From: an uncultured Porphyromonas sp.
Lineage (GTDB): Bacteria > Bacteroidota > Bacteroidia > Bacteroidales > Porphyromonadaceae
Assembly (NCBI GenBank): GCA_943912835.1
Contig: CALTVJ010000087.1
Coordinates: 1-5,904, forward strand
Length of the DNA: 5,904 nucleotides
Direction of reading: 5' to 3'
Part shown: positions 5,295 through 5,904 of the stretch, in pieces
Numbering within the stretch: the stretch's first letter is position 1
Layout: every line of letters starts with the position of its first letter
The notes under the pieces: model-generated
The model's input: only the letters and a program-made list of their open reading frames with translations
What the model was told of the DNA's origin: nothing
Database searches by the model: none
Position numbers and translations under genes: made by a program

Positions 5295-5777
5295 ATGGAA
5301 AGTATATACGACTTCGAAGTAGAAACTAATCAAGGCAAGCTTCTACACCTCTCATCTCTCCGAAATAAAGTAATACTGATTGTCAATACAGCCAGCCATT
5401 GTGGCTTCACAAATCAGTACAAAGATTTAGAGGCACTTCAGCAACAATACGGGGAACAAGGACTCGTCATCTTAGCATTCCCTTGCAATCAGTTTGCAGG
5501 GCAAGAACCAGGCAACGATGAAGAAATCAAAAGTTTCTGCGAACTCAATTACGGAGTATCTTTCCCGATTATGCGAAAAATAGACGTCAATGGAGCAAAT
5601 GCTCACCCCTTGTATCGTTTCCTGAAACAAAAAGCCCAAGGTTGGTTTACTAACAGCATTAAGTGGAACTTCACGAAGTTTCTTGTAAGCCCTGATGGTA
5701 AAACGATTCGACGCTATGCACCCATTACGAAGCCAAATAAACTTGCTAAAGACATCGAAGCTTGGCTAGGTAAATAG
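5295..5777 (+). CDS. gpx: Glutathione peroxidase family protein, probably thioredoxin-dependent
   Basis: This 160-residue thiol peroxidase has a thioredoxin fold and reduces hydrogen peroxide or organic hydroperoxides. The catalytic tetrad is visible: Cys36 in NTASHCGFT (cysteine, not selenocysteine), Gln70 in FAGQEPG, and Trp124-Asn125 in KWNF. FPCNQF (62-67) is the family signature. Cys82 in SFCELNYGVSFP matches the resolving cysteine of two-cysteine enzymes such as yeast Gpx3 (Cys36/Cys82), which are recycled by thioredoxin rather than glutathione. There is no signal peptide, so it is predicted to be cytoplasmic, and the length is that of the small bacterial BtuE-like form. ATG 5295 is preceded by an A-rich leader and starts 17 bases after the tRNA-Gly terminator, with no promoter of its own visible. 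No terminator or further gene can be supported between its stop and the window end (5778-5904). Confidence 0.95.
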   Translation: MESIYDFEVETNQGKLLHLSSLRNKVILIVNTASHCGFTNQYKDLEALQQQYGEQGLVILAFPCNQFAGQEPGNDEEIKSFCELNYGVSFPIMRKIDVNGANAHPLYRFLKQKAQGWFTNSIKWNFTKFLVSPDGKTIRRYAPITKPNKLAKDIEAWLGK

Positions 5778-5904
5778 CAGAGGATACAGAAAGCCAAAAC
5801 TATCTCATAAACTAACTGGGCTGGTGGGAGAGGATCTCCTCGCAAAATAGACACAAACACTTCAACAAATAATAAAGCAGATATACTGAAAACCCAGTAC
5901 ATCT

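Noticed and set aside
5815..5898. Inverted ACTGGG/CCCAGT pair 72 bases apart near the right end
   Set aside because: Six bases is too short to mean anything at this distance; no mobile element or gene lies between.
5714..5902. Minus-strand ORF of 62 residues with hydrophobic N-terminus
   Set aside because: It runs antisense through the conserved 3' end of gpx, has no promoter or family resemblance, and the hydrophobicity is explained by the AT-rich sequence.

Overview
The window looks like an ordinary housekeeping stretch of a Bacteroidales chromosome, with Porphyromonas or a relative as the best guess. Three tRNA promoters carry the Bacteroidetes primary-sigma signature (TTTG, exactly 20 bases, then TAnnTTTGC). 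The protein genes have A-rich leaders rather than Shine-Dalgarno sites, and none of the four tRNA genes encodes its CCA tail. The genus is an inference from general flavour, not from a diagnostic gene.

Left block (1-2903): three tightly packed genes on the + strand form a probable operon. They are an ExoIII/APE-type AP endonuclease (xth), a 279-residue acidic protein I do not recognise, and nicotinate phosphoribosyltransferase (pncB). The gaps are 13 and 28 bases. A TAnnTTTG box lies just upstream of xth.

Middle block (2904-3586): a non-coding stretch centred on a leftward tRNA-Ala(GGC) gene with its own promoter and a strong intrinsic terminator. Two diverged copies of one non-coding repeat, in the same orientation, lie on either side of this tRNA. 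Between the tRNA-Ala promoter and the tRNA-Val promoter (3284-3536) there is no gene, only repeat copy 2, a 12-pair hairpin and unassigned sequence.

Right block (3537-5904): two similarly built units follow. The first is promoter, tRNA-Val(TAC), intrinsic terminator, then pepT (peptidase T) starting 26 bases after the T-tract. The second is promoter, tRNA-Tyr(GTA), tRNA-Gly(TCC), intrinsic terminator, then a glutathione-peroxidase-family gene starting 17 bases later. Neither protein gene has a recognisable promoter of its own, so read-through from the tRNA promoters is the simplest explanation. The last 127 bases (5778-5904) hold nothing I can support.

Functionally the genes cover DNA base-excision repair, NAD salvage, peptide turnover, peroxide defence and translation. 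I see no mobile element, CRISPR array or defence system. The most interesting details are a tRNA-Gly in which the nearly universal G19-C56 tertiary pair appears to be replaced by A19-U56, the repeat pair around tRNA-Ala, the tRNA-terminator-ORF layout, and the unidentified protein in the xth-pncB operon.
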